NCBI GenBank assembly: GCA_937146765.1
Contig: CAKZRP010000058.1
Location: 44,932 to 108,931, forward strand
From: an uncultured Paracoccaceae bacterium
GTDB lineage: Bacteria; Pseudomonadota; Alphaproteobacteria; Rhodobacterales; Rhodobacteraceae
Length of the DNA stretch: 64,000 nt
Direction of reading: 5' to 3'
Shown: positions 1 to 7,548 of the stretch, one piece after another
Numbering within the stretch: the first letter of the stretch is position 1
How the letters are laid out: each line of letters begins with the position of its first letter
Notes under the pieces: model-generated
Seen by the model: only the letters and a program-made list of their open reading frames with translations
The model's database searches: none
Told to the model about the DNA's origin: nothing
Translations under genes and position numbers: made by a program

Positions 1-1
1 G

Positions 2-94
2 GTGGCCTACGCCTATGTAGGCCCTTGGTTCGGCGCGGATTTCTCCGCTCCGGCGGAGGAAGTGCGCAAACCCGTGGTGCTCAATGCCGACTAA
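2..94 (+). CDS. C-terminal end of an unidentified protein (5' truncated by window)
   Basis: An open frame runs from the window edge to a TAA at 92-94 and gives the last 30 residues of a protein ending in PVVLNAD. The next gene starts inside it (ATG at 84), so the two overlap by 11 bases and are probably translationally coupled. The fragment has no recognisable domain, so no function is assigned. Confidence 0.55.
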   Translation: MAYAYVGPWFGADFSAPAEEVRKPVVLNAD

Positions 95-1613
95 GAACGC
101 CGCTCTGCTCCTCGGCGGCCTGCTGCTGACGACAGAGCCCGGATGGGCGCGTGACCCGCTCACCGCGATCGACTGGCTGAACACCGCCCCGCCGGTGGCG
201 AATATCCCCGCGACCCTGTTGCTGGAACCCCCCGTGGCGCAGAGCGCCGGCGGGCCGGATATCATCGTCACCCCGCTGGAGCGGCTGGTACCGCCGGTGG
301 GGCTGGTGGCACAGAGCCGCACCGGCCTACCGGTCTCCCTCTGGCAGGGCAGTGCTCCCGACCGGCTGGCGGAACTCATCCGCGATGTGCCGGTCACCGG
401 CCTTCCGGCGATGCAGTCGCTTTTGATGACGCTTCTGTTGACCGATGCGCGGCCACCATTTCGGGACGAGGATCAGGTGCTGCTGGCGCGGCTCGACCGG
501 CTGCGCGAGATCGGTGCCACCGATCCGGTACAGGCGCTGGTGCAGGAGGCCGGGCCGACCGAGACCCCGGCCCGTTTTGCCCGCTGGTTCGATGCCACCT
601 TGCTCAACGGCGACGAGGATCGCAGCTGCGCGGCGCTGACGGCGGCGCCCTACCTGCTCGACGATTACCCGGCGCGGATCTTCTGCGCCGCGCGGCGGGG
701 CGATTGGCCCACCGCTGCGCTGATGTTGGAAACCGCCCATGCGCTGGAACTGATCTCCAAGGCGGAACTGGCCCTGCTGGACCGGTTCCTCAACCCCGAT
801 ATCTACGAGGGGATGCCGCCGCTGCCGCTGCCGGCCAGTCCGACACCGCTGGAGTTCCGTCTCTACGAGACCATTGGCGAGCCCATGCCGACCACGGCAC
901 TGCCGCGCGCCTTTGCCAGCGCGGATCTGCGCGATCTCGCCGGCTGGAAGGCCCAGCTCGAGGCGGCAGAACGCTTGACCCGCAGTCGCGCGATGAACCC
1001 GAACCAGTTGCTGGGTCTCTTCACAGCCCGTCAGCCTGCCGCCTCTGGCGGAATCTGGGACCGGGTGGCCGCGGTGCAGAGGTTTGACACTGCGCTCAGC
1101 GCCGGCAGCGCCGAAGCGGTGCGCAAGACTCTACCGCCGCTCTGGGCCGCCGCCAAGGAGGCGGGGCTGGAACTCGCCATGGCCGATCTCTTTGCCCCCC
1201 GTCTGGCGCAAGTCACCCTTGACGGCCCGACCGCCAGGATCGCCTGGGATCTGCGTCTGTTGTCGGCGGATTACGAGGCGGCAGCCTCCACACCGCCCGA
1301 TGACAGCACCGCCGCCCGTTTCCTCGCCTCCCTGGCCACGGGCGCACCGGATGCCGCCCTCGCCGCCTCGGCGCTGGAGCGGGCCATAGCGCGTGGCTTT
1401 GCCCCCGAGAGTACCCTTCCCGCCGCCCAGCAGCTGCTGCTGGATCAGGCCCGTCTCGGCGAGGCCATCCTTGTGACGATGAAGAGCTTCTCGCATGGGG
1501 CCGATGGCAACCTCGAAACCCTCGCCCTGTCGCTCGCAGCCTTCCGGCACATGGGGCTGGAGGACACAGCCCGGCGCGCGGCGCTTCAATTGCTGCTGTT
1601 GCCAAGGGGCTGA
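84..1613 (+). CDS. Exported Ala/Leu-rich protein of unknown function (509 aa)
   Basis: The first 22 or so residues form a signal peptide: a short basic start, a Leu-rich core and an AR cleavage region near residue 22. The protein is therefore probably periplasmic or exported. The rest is rich in Ala, Leu and Pro and reads as mostly helical, possibly repeat-like, and I recognise no family. It overlaps the upstream gene by 11 bases and lies 6 bases before xerD, so the three look like one transcript. It is unlikely to be a shadow frame, because it has a signal peptide and tight spacing on both sides. I cannot propose a function. Confidence 0.75.
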   Translation: MPTKNAALLLGGLLLTTEPGWARDPLTAIDWLNTAPPVANIPATLLLEPPVAQSAGGPDIIVTPLERLVPPVGLVAQSRTGLPVSLWQGSAPDRLAELIRDVPVTGLPAMQSLLMTLLLTDARPPFRDEDQVLLARLDRLREIGATDPVQALVQEAGPTETPARFARWFDATLLNGDEDRSCAALTAAPYLLDDYPARIFCAARRGDWPTAALMLETAHALELISKAELALLDRFLNPDIYEGMPPLPLPASPTPLEFRLYETIGEPMPTTALPRAFASADLRDLAGWKAQLEAAERLTRSRAMNPNQLLGLFTARQPAASGGIWDRVAAVQRFDTALSAGSAEAVRKTLPPLWAAAKEAGLELAMADLFAPRLAQVTLDGPTARIAWDLRLLSADYEAAASTPPDDSTAARFLASLATGAPDAALAASALERAIARGFAPESTLPAAQQLLLDQARLGEAILVTMKSFSHGADGNLETLALSLAAFRHMGLEDTARRAALQLLLLPRG

Positions 1614-1619
1614 CCGACA

Positions 1620-2576
1620 ATGCGCGCGCCGGATGATGACCATCAGTGGATCTCGACCTTCCTCGACGCCCAGGCGGCCGAACTCGGCGCTGCACGCAAC
1701 ACTCTTTTGGCCTATGGCCGCGACCTCAAGGATGTGGCGCAATGGCTGGGCTATCGGAACTTGAGCTTTGCCGCCGCCCGCCAGGACACCATCGAATCCT
1801 ATCTCATCGCCTGTGACGGCGAGGGGCTGAGCCGCGCAACCCGCGCCCGGCGTCTGTCGGCGATCAAGCAGATCTACCGTTTTGCCTTCGAGGAGGGCTG
1901 GCGCGCCGACAACCCCGCCCTCCAGATCAAGGGGCCGGGCCGGGCCAAGTCACTGCCCAAGACGCTGGAGGTGGTCGAGGTCGACCGCTTGCTTGAGGCC
2001 GCTCGCGTCACCGGGCGCAGCGAGGTGGACCGGCTGCGCAACACCTGCCTGATGGAGGTGCTCTATGCCACCGGCATGCGGGTGAGCGAGCTGGTCTCCC
2101 TGCCCGCCGCCGCCGCGCGCGGCGATCCAAATATGCTCCTGATCCTCGGCAAAGGCGGCAAGGAGCGCATGGTGCCGTTGTCGCCCCCGGCCCGTCGGGC
2201 GCTGGCCCTCTGGCTCGACACCCGGGACGCGGCAGAGGAAAAGCGCGAGAAGAAAGGGCAGAAGCCGTCACGGTTCCTGTTCCCCTCGCGCAGCAAGGAC
2301 GGGCATCTGACCCGGCACCGGTTCTACCTGCTGGTCAAGGAACTGGCAGTGGTCGGCGGCGTCTCGCCCGAGAAGGTGACGCCGCATACGCTGCGCCATG
2401 CCTTTGCCACCCATCTTCTGGCCAATGGGGCCGATCTGCGCGCGATTCAGGCGCTGCTGGGCCATGCGGATATCGCCACCACCGAGATCTATACCCATGT
2501 TCTGGATGCGCGACTGGCAGAGCTGGTCCACAAACACCACCCGCTGGCACGGAAAGACGACGTCTGCGGCGACTGA
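1620..2576 (+). CDS. xerD: Tyrosine recombinase XerD
   Basis: This is a site-specific tyrosine recombinase of 318 residues, the usual length for XerC/XerD. It resolves chromosome dimers at dif together with its partner and FtsK. An N-terminal SAM-like core-binding domain (about 8-95) precedes the catalytic domain. The catalytic set is visible: the Arg in GMRVSEL, the Lys in LGKGGKER, His256 and Arg259 in HTLRH, His282 in LLGHADI, and the nucleophile Tyr291 in TEIYTHV. The sequence looks more like XerD than XerC, but the two are hard to separate by eye. An AAGGGG ribosome site precedes the ATG. There is no phage or integron context, so this is the housekeeping enzyme. Confidence 0.9.
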   Translation: MRAPDDDHQWISTFLDAQAAELGAARNTLLAYGRDLKDVAQWLGYRNLSFAAARQDTIESYLIACDGEGLSRATRARRLSAIKQIYRFAFEEGWRADNPALQIKGPGRAKSLPKTLEVVEVDRLLEAARVTGRSEVDRLRNTCLMEVLYATGMRVSELVSLPAAAARGDPNMLLILGKGGKERMVPLSPPARRALALWLDTRDAAEEKREKKGQKPSRFLFPSRSKDGHLTRHRFYLLVKELAVVGGVSPEKVTPHTLRHAFATHLLANGADLRAIQALLGHADIATTEIYTHVLDARLAELVHKHHPLARKDDVCGD

Positions 2577-2653
2577 TCGCTGCCGCGATGACTTGAACCA
2601 AGCCCTCCCGCACTCCATAAACCATAGCAATCAAAGCTTTTCAGGACCTGACA

Positions 2654-3967
2654 ATGGACAGCGCCGCCACCGTTCTAGATTCCTCCTTCTGGCTCACCAT
2701 CGCCGGCATCGTGCTGCTGCTGGTGTTGTCGGGATTCTTTTCCGGGTCCGAGACTGCGCTGACGGCGGCCTCGCGCGGCAAGCTGCGCAGCCAGGCCGAC
2801 AAGGGCTCGCGCGGGGCTGAGCGGGCGCTCGAGGTGACCGAGGACAACGAGAGGCTAATCGGCTCGGTCCTGCTGGGCAACAACCTCGTCAACATCCTTG
2901 CCGCTTCGCTGGCCACCTCCCTGTTCACAAAGATCTTTGGCGAGAGCGGCGTGGCACTGGCGACTCTGGTGATGACCTTCCTGGTCTTGATCTTCGCCGA
3001 GGTGCTGCCGAAGACCTATGCCATCACCAATGCCGAGAAGGCCGCCGCTGCTGTGGCGCCGGTGGTCGGCACGCTGGTGACCATCCTTGCGCCAATCGTG
3101 GGCGCGGTGCGGCTCCTCGTTCGCGGGGTGCTGCGGATCTTTGGCGTGCGGATCGACCCCGACAGCCATATCATGGCGGTGCGCGAGGAGATCGTCGGCG
3201 CCCTCCAGATTGGCCATTCCGAAGGTGTGGTGGAAAAGGAGGACCGTGACCGGATCCTCGGCGCGCTCGACCTTTCCGACCGATTTGTCGAGGAGATCAT
3301 GCTGCATCGCTCCAAGATCGAGATGATCGATGCCGATGCCGACCCCGAATCGATCTTGGAGCAATGTCTGACTTCCTCGCACACCCGCCTGCCGGTGTTT
3401 CGCGCCGACCAGGAGAACATCATCGGCGTGGTCCACGCCAAGGACCTCCTGCGCAAGATGTATGCCAAGATCGGCGGACCAGATGGCGATGCTTCGCGGC
3501 TGCGCGACTTCAAGATCACCGAGGTGACCAAACCGCCCTATTTCATCCCAGAGACCACCACCCTCGACGAGCAGATGCGGCAGTTCCTGCGCATCCGCAG
3601 CCATTTTGCGCTGGTGGTGGATGAATACGGCTCTCTGCAAGGTCTGATCACGCTCGAAGATATCCTCGAGGAGATCGTCGGCGAGATCACCGACGAATTC
3701 GACCCCGCCGAGCAGAGCTTTGCCCGCAAGACCGGCGATGGCAACTACCTCGTCGAAGGCGCCACCACCATCCGCGACCTCAACCGGGCGATGGACTGGA
3801 ACCTGCCGGACCTGGAGGCCAATACGGTGGCCGGTCTGGTGATTCACGAGGCGCAGATGATCCCGACGGTGGGACAGGTCTTTTCCTTCCATGGCTTCCG
3901 TTTCGAAGTGATGGCGCGGGACGGCAACCGGGTGACCGGGCTGAAGATCCGCCCGCTCGAAGGCTGA
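2654..3967 (+). CDS. CNNM/CorC-type transporter (DUF21, CBS pair, CorC/HlyC domain)
   Basis: This 437-residue inner-membrane protein follows the standard order of the family. A DUF21 membrane region with about four helices occupies 1-140 and includes the motif SGFFSGSETAL. A CBS-domain pair at about 205-330 binds adenine nucleotides, and a CorC/HlyC domain at about 345-430 includes VAGLVIHEAQMIP. The family acts in magnesium or cobalt efflux and homeostasis; the old name hemolysin is misleading. A CAGGA ribosome site lies just before the ATG. It is 77 bases after xerD and may be read from the same promoter. Confidence 0.88.
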   Translation: MDSAATVLDSSFWLTIAGIVLLLVLSGFFSGSETALTAASRGKLRSQADKGSRGAERALEVTEDNERLIGSVLLGNNLVNILAASLATSLFTKIFGESGVALATLVMTFLVLIFAEVLPKTYAITNAEKAAAAVAPVVGTLVTILAPIVGAVRLLVRGVLRIFGVRIDPDSHIMAVREEIVGALQIGHSEGVVEKEDRDRILGALDLSDRFVEEIMLHRSKIEMIDADADPESILEQCLTSSHTRLPVFRADQENIIGVVHAKDLLRKMYAKIGGPDGDASRLRDFKITEVTKPPYFIPETTTLDEQMRQFLRIRSHFALVVDEYGSLQGLITLEDILEEIVGEITDEFDPAEQSFARKTGDGNYLVEGATTIRDLNRAMDWNLPDLEANTVAGLVIHEAQMIPTVGQVFSFHGFRFEVMARDGNRVTGLKIRPLEG

Positions 3968-4030
3968 AGTCTCCTTCCGTAAACCGCGATTTGAGAGGTT
4001 TCGCCTCTGGCTGCGCCCGAGACGACCGGC

Positions 4031-4061
4031 GCCGCGCGCGCCCCTGCGGGGCGCGCGCGGC
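4031..4061. repeat. Perfect GC-only inverted repeat, 14-bp stem
   Basis: A perfect inverted repeat has 14-bp arms at 4031-4044 and 4048-4061 and a 3-base loop TGC. The arms contain only G and C. It sits 63 bases after the CNNM/CorC gene. No T tract follows, so it is not a classical intrinsic terminator, although it would form a very stable hairpin that could end or protect the transcript. Confidence 0.6.
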
Positions 4062-4224
4062 GCATCCGCATCCATTCATCACCCAGACTCTGTTCAGCTG
4101 GCGAAATGAGCAGGCAGCGGATCATTGCCGCTGCCGCCGACATCACATGTCGCTTTTCAACTGGACTACTAGGCATAACTGTCCAGAATAGGGTCAAACG
4201 AGATCCTGACAGGGAGATACCCCC

Positions 4225-6642
4225 ATGAAAACCACCACTCGTGTGGCCGTGATCGGCGGCGGCGTTGTTGGCTGCTCCGTCCTCTACCACCTGACCAAAC
4301 TCGGCTGGTCAGATGTCATGCTGATCGAGCGCTCCGAGCTGACCTCTGGGTCTACCTGGCACGCGGCGGGCGGCTTTCACACCCTCAACGGCGACACCAA
4401 TATGGCGGCGCTGCAGGGCTATACCATCAAACTCTATAAAGAGCTCGAGGCGATCACCGGCATGTCCTGCGGCCTGCACCACGTCGGCGGCGTGACGCTG
4501 GCGGACAATCAGGAACGCTTTGACATGCTGAAAGCGGAGCGCGCCAAGCACCGCTTTATGGGACTTGAGACTGAGATCGTAAGCCCCGAAGAAATCAAGA
4601 AAATCGCCCCTGTCACCAATATCGAGGGCATCATCGGCGGGCTTTATGATCCGCTTGATGGCCACCTCGACCCCTCCGGCACCACCCATGCCTATGCCAA
4701 GGCGGCCCGGATGGGCGGCGCGACGATCGAGACCCATTGCAAGGTGATCGAGACCAATCAGCGCCCCGATGGCACCTGGGATGTGGTCACCGAAAAGGGC
4801 ACGATCCACGCTGAGCACATCGTAAACGCAGGCGGTCTATGGGCGCGTGAAGTGGGCGCGATGGCGGGCATCTACTTCCCGCTGCACCCGATGGAACACC
4901 AATACATCGTCACCGACGAAGTGCCGCTGATTGCCGAGATCATCGACGCAGGCGGCGAACATCCGCATGTGATGGATCCGGCCGGCGAGAGCTATCTGCG
5001 CCAGGAGGGCCGCGGCCTCTGCATTGGCTTCTACGAGCAGCCCTGCCGCCCTTGGGCGGTGGACGGCACGCCTTGGACCTTTGGTCACGAGCTCTTGCCC
5101 GACGACTTTGACAAGATCGAAGACAGCATTGATTTTGCTTACAAACGCTTCCCCGCGCTGGCCGAGGCGGGCGTGAAATCCGTGATCCACGGTCCCTTCA
5201 CCTTTGCCCCCGATGGCAACCCTCTGGTCGGTCCGGTGCCGGGCGTGCGCAACTACTGGTCGGCCTGTGCCGTGATGGCGGGCTTCTCCCAGGGTGGCGG
5301 CGTCGGCCTGATGCTGGCGCAGTGGATGGTGCATGGCGAATGCGAACGTGACACCTCCGCGATGGATCTGGCGCGCTTTGGCAATTGGATCACCCCGGGC
5401 TACACCCGCCCGAAGGTGATCGAGAACTACCAAAAGCGCTTCTCCATCTCCTACCCGAACGAAGAACTCCCCGCCGCGCGGCCCTTCCGCACCACCCCGA
5501 TGTACGACATCTTTGACGGCATGGGCGCGGTCTGGGGCCACCAATACGGTATGGAAGTGCCAAACTACTACGCCGCAGCAGGCGAGCCGCGCTACGAGAC
5601 GCCCTCCTTCCGCCGCTCCAATGCCTTTGACGCCACCGCGCGCGAGGTCATGGCGGTGCGCGAGGCGGTCGGCATCAACGAGATTCACAACTTCGGCAAG
5701 TACCGCGTCAAAGGCGCCGGCGCCCGCGCCTGGCTCGACCGCATCATGGCAGGCCGGGTGCCGCAGCAGGGTCGCCTGAGCCTCACGCCGATGCTCTCGC
5801 CCAAAGGCCGCCTGATCGGGGATTTCACCATCTCTTGCCTCGCCGAGGATGACTTCCAGCTCACCGCCTCCTATGGCGCGCAGGCCTATCACATGCGCTG
5901 GTTCCTGCAGAACCTCGACGAGGGCGTCACCCTCGACAACGTCTCGGACAAGGTGAACGGCTTCCAGATCGCCGGCCCCAAGGCGCGTGACGTGCTGCAG
6001 GCCTGCACCCGCACCGATATCTCCGATATGCGCTTCCTCGACGTGCGCCGCCTCACCGTCGGCATGGTGGACTGCGTGGTGCAACGGGTGAGCTATACCG
6101 GCGACCTCGGCTACGAGATCTACTGCGACCTGCCGAGCCAACGCGCGCTGTGGACCACCCTCTGGAGCGAGGGCCAGAACCACGGCATGAAGCCCTTCGG
6201 CATGCGGGCGATGATGTCCCTGCGTCTGGACAAGTTCTTCGGCTCCTGGCTGTCGGAGTTCTCGCCGGACTATACCGCTGCCGAAACTGGCCTCGACCGC
6301 TTCATCTCCTTCAAGAAACCGGTGGAGTTCATCGGCCGCGCCGCCGCCGAGGCGGAACGCGACGCCGGTGTTGCCCGCAAACTCTGCGCCTTTGAGGTGG
6401 AGGTGGACGACGCCGATGTGACCGCCTACGAGCCGATCTGGCTTGAGGGTGCCGTGGTTGGCTTCTGCACCTCCGGCGGCTACAGCCACTATGCGAAGAA
6501 ATCCATCGCTCAGGGCTTTGTTCCAGTCGAGCGCGCCACTGAAGGGCTGGAAGTCGAAATCGAGATCCTCGGCAAAAAACATAAAGCCAAGCTGATCACC
6601 ACACCGCTGTTTGACGCCGACGGCGCCCGGATGCGCGGCTAA
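4225..6642 (+). CDS. Dimethylglycine/sarcosine dehydrogenase-like flavoprotein with GcvT domain
   Basis: This 805-residue enzyme has the two-part build of dimethylglycine and sarcosine dehydrogenases. The N-terminal FAD oxidoreductase half (about 1-370) has the dinucleotide motif GGGVVG at 11-16, Glu35 for the ribose, and STWHAAG with His46 at the position of the covalent FAD histidine of the family. A FAO_M linker and a GcvT/aminomethyltransferase half (about 430-800) follow; the latter binds tetrahydrofolate and captures the released one-carbon unit. The likely reaction is oxidative demethylation of dimethylglycine or sarcosine with formation of methylene-tetrahydrofolate. The exact substrate cannot be read from sequence. 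An AGGGAG ribosome site precedes the ATG. The gene is monocistronic, with terminator-like hairpins after it. Confidence 0.85.
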   Translation: MKTTTRVAVIGGGVVGCSVLYHLTKLGWSDVMLIERSELTSGSTWHAAGGFHTLNGDTNMAALQGYTIKLYKELEAITGMSCGLHHVGGVTLADNQERFDMLKAERAKHRFMGLETEIVSPEEIKKIAPVTNIEGIIGGLYDPLDGHLDPSGTTHAYAKAARMGGATIETHCKVIETNQRPDGTWDVVTEKGTIHAEHIVNAGGLWAREVGAMAGIYFPLHPMEHQYIVTDEVPLIAEIIDAGGEHPHVMDPAGESYLRQEGRGLCIGFYEQPCRPWAVDGTPWTFGHELLPDDFDKIEDSIDFAYKRFPALAEAGVKSVIHGPFTFAPDGNPLVGPVPGVRNYWSACAVMAGFSQGGGVGLMLAQWMVHGECERDTSAMDLARFGNWITPGYTRPKVIENYQKRFSISYPNEELPAARPFRTTPMYDIFDGMGAVWGHQYGMEVPNYYAAAGEPRYETPSFRRSNAFDATAREVMAVREAVGINEIHNFGKYRVKGAGARAWLDRIMAGRVPQQGRLSLTPMLSPKGRLIGDFTISCLAEDDFQLTASYGAQAYHMRWFLQNLDEGVTLDNVSDKVNGFQIAGPKARDVLQACTRTDISDMRFLDVRRLTVGMVDCVVQRVSYTGDLGYEIYCDLPSQRALWTTLWSEGQNHGMKPFGMRAMMSLRLDKFFGSWLSEFSPDYTAAETGLDRFISFKKPVEFIGRAAAEAERDAGVARKLCAFEVEVDDADVTAYEPIWLEGAVVGFCTSGGYSHYAKKSIAQGFVPVERATEGLEVEIEILGKKHKAKLITTPLFDADGARMRG

Positions 6643-6650
6643 GCCCCCAA

Positions 6651-6675
6651 AATGGGTCAAACCCTCTGACCCATT
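6651..6675 (+). terminator. Hairpin after the dehydrogenase gene
   Basis: A 9-bp perfect stem (AATGGGTCA at 6651-6659, TGACCCATT at 6667-6675) has a 7-base loop and starts 8 bases after the stop codon. The following sequence is pyrimidine-rich but not a clean T run, so termination may be shared with the stronger hairpin at 6699. Confidence 0.5.
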
Positions 6676-6698
6676 CCCTTCTCTGTTGCCAGATCACC

Positions 6699-6729
6699 GC
6701 GCGCGCTCCTCGGGGCGCGCGCAATTTTT
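6699..6729 (+). terminator. Intrinsic terminator
   Basis: GCGCGCGC at 6699-6706 pairs with the same self-complementary octamer at 6715-6722, and a T-rich tail (AATTTTTA) follows at once. This is a good rho-independent terminator for the dehydrogenase transcript. Confidence 0.7.
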
Positions 6730-6750
6730 AGGGCACTCCCCTTGCCTCAT

Positions 6751-6768
6751 TGTTTCGCGCGCGAAACA
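6751..6768. promoter_or_regulatory. 18-bp perfect palindrome, candidate operator
   Basis: TGTTTCGCGCGCGAAACA is a perfect 18-bp palindrome lying after the dehydrogenase terminator and 106 bases before the MobA-like gene. It is shaped like the operator of a dimeric regulator. Its outer halves resemble parS, but the centre is 6 rather than 4 bases. Confidence 0.45.
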
Positions 6769-6874
6769 TTAGGTCACAGTCGCTGACCTATCTCCTTGGC
6801 AGTGCTTTTCATCTTCTCTTAAATATCCCCGCCGGAGGCACCCAACCGTGCCTCACGCCCCAAAGGAGGCAAAG

Positions 6875-7474
6875 ATGCCCCACCGCCTCGCCCTTCTCCT
6901 GCTCGCTGCCGGCCAATCCAGCCGGATGCGGGGGGCAGACAAGCTCTTGGAGCCCATCGCGGGTCAGCCACTCCTCGCGCATATGATCGGACAGGCGCAG
7001 GACACCGGGTGGCCGGTCTATGTCACCCTGCCCGCTCTGGACCATCCCCGCGCCAGCGCGCTACAGGGCGCAACCCCGATCCCGGTGCCTGACGCGGCAG
7101 AGGGCATGGGTGCATCGATCCGGCGCGGCATTGCCGCCCTGCCAGAGACGACAGGGGGCGTCTTGATGCTGCCTGCCGATATGCCGGACCTCACAACAGA
7201 AGATTTCACCAAACTCATAGAGGGGTTTGAAGGCCCGGACGGCCCCATTCTGCGGGCCACGGGCATAGAAGCAGGCGAGATCCGACAAGGCCACCCGGTT
7301 CTCTTCCCGCGGCGCTGCTTTGCCGCGCTCAAAGCCCTTCACGGCGACGAAGGCGCGCGCAGCGTCCTGCGCGGCGAGGACCTCAAGCTGATCGCCCTGC
7401 CCGAGGCCCGCGCCGTCACCGACCTTGACACGCCGGAGGCCTGGGCCGCCTGGCGCAACAGCCGCAAGAACTGA
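6875..7474 (+). CDS. MobA-like nucleotidyltransferase (molybdenum cofactor type)
   Basis: This 199-residue protein of the MobA/MocA nucleotidyltransferase family transfers a nucleotide to molybdopterin or a related acceptor in molybdenum cofactor maturation. The N-terminal motif LLAAGQSSRMRGADKL (about 8-23) is the nucleotide-binding loop, and MLPADMPD carries the metal-binding Asp. I chose the ATG at 6875 over the in-frame GTG at 6848 because AAAGGAGG lies 5 bases before it and the family motif then starts at the usual distance. The LLAAGQSSRMRG pattern fits MocA-type cytidylyltransferases of xanthine dehydrogenase-like enzymes, but no molybdoenzyme is nearby to confirm this. Confidence 0.82.
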   Translation: MPHRLALLLLAAGQSSRMRGADKLLEPIAGQPLLAHMIGQAQDTGWPVYVTLPALDHPRASALQGATPIPVPDAAEGMGASIRRGIAALPETTGGVLMLPADMPDLTTEDFTKLIEGFEGPDGPILRATGIEAGEIRQGHPVLFPRRCFAALKALHGDEGARSVLRGEDLKLIALPEARAVTDLDTPEAWAAWRNSRKN

Positions 7475-7497
7475 AACAGGGCGCACAGACTGAAACA

Positions 7498-7517
7498 GGC
7501 GCCCCAGAAGGGGCGCC
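7498..7517. terminator. Hairpin between convergent genes
   Basis: A perfect 8-bp stem (GGCGCCCC at 7498-7505, GGGGCGCC at 7510-7517) with loop AGAA lies between the MobA-like gene and the converging RTX gene. It could serve both strands, but neither side has a strong T tract. An 11-base direct repeat (ACTGAAACAGG at 7470 and 7489) lies just before it. Confidence 0.45.
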
Positions 7518-7548
7518 CGTCCGTAGTCTCCAGCCAATGCCGCAGAGC

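Noticed and set aside
2..94. CRISPR arrays or phage genes anywhere in the window
   Set aside because: No regular spaced repeats and no phage structural or integrase genes; XerD at 1620 has the housekeeping pattern. The entry position stands for the whole window.
4837..6660. 607-residue open frame on the minus strand
   Set aside because: It is opposite the flavoprotein gene; His/Ala/Val-rich, no start signals.
6751..6768. parS-like site
   Set aside because: The TGTTTC and GAAACA ends match parS, but the centre is GCGCGC (6 bases) where parS has four (ACGT). It is kept only as a candidate operator.
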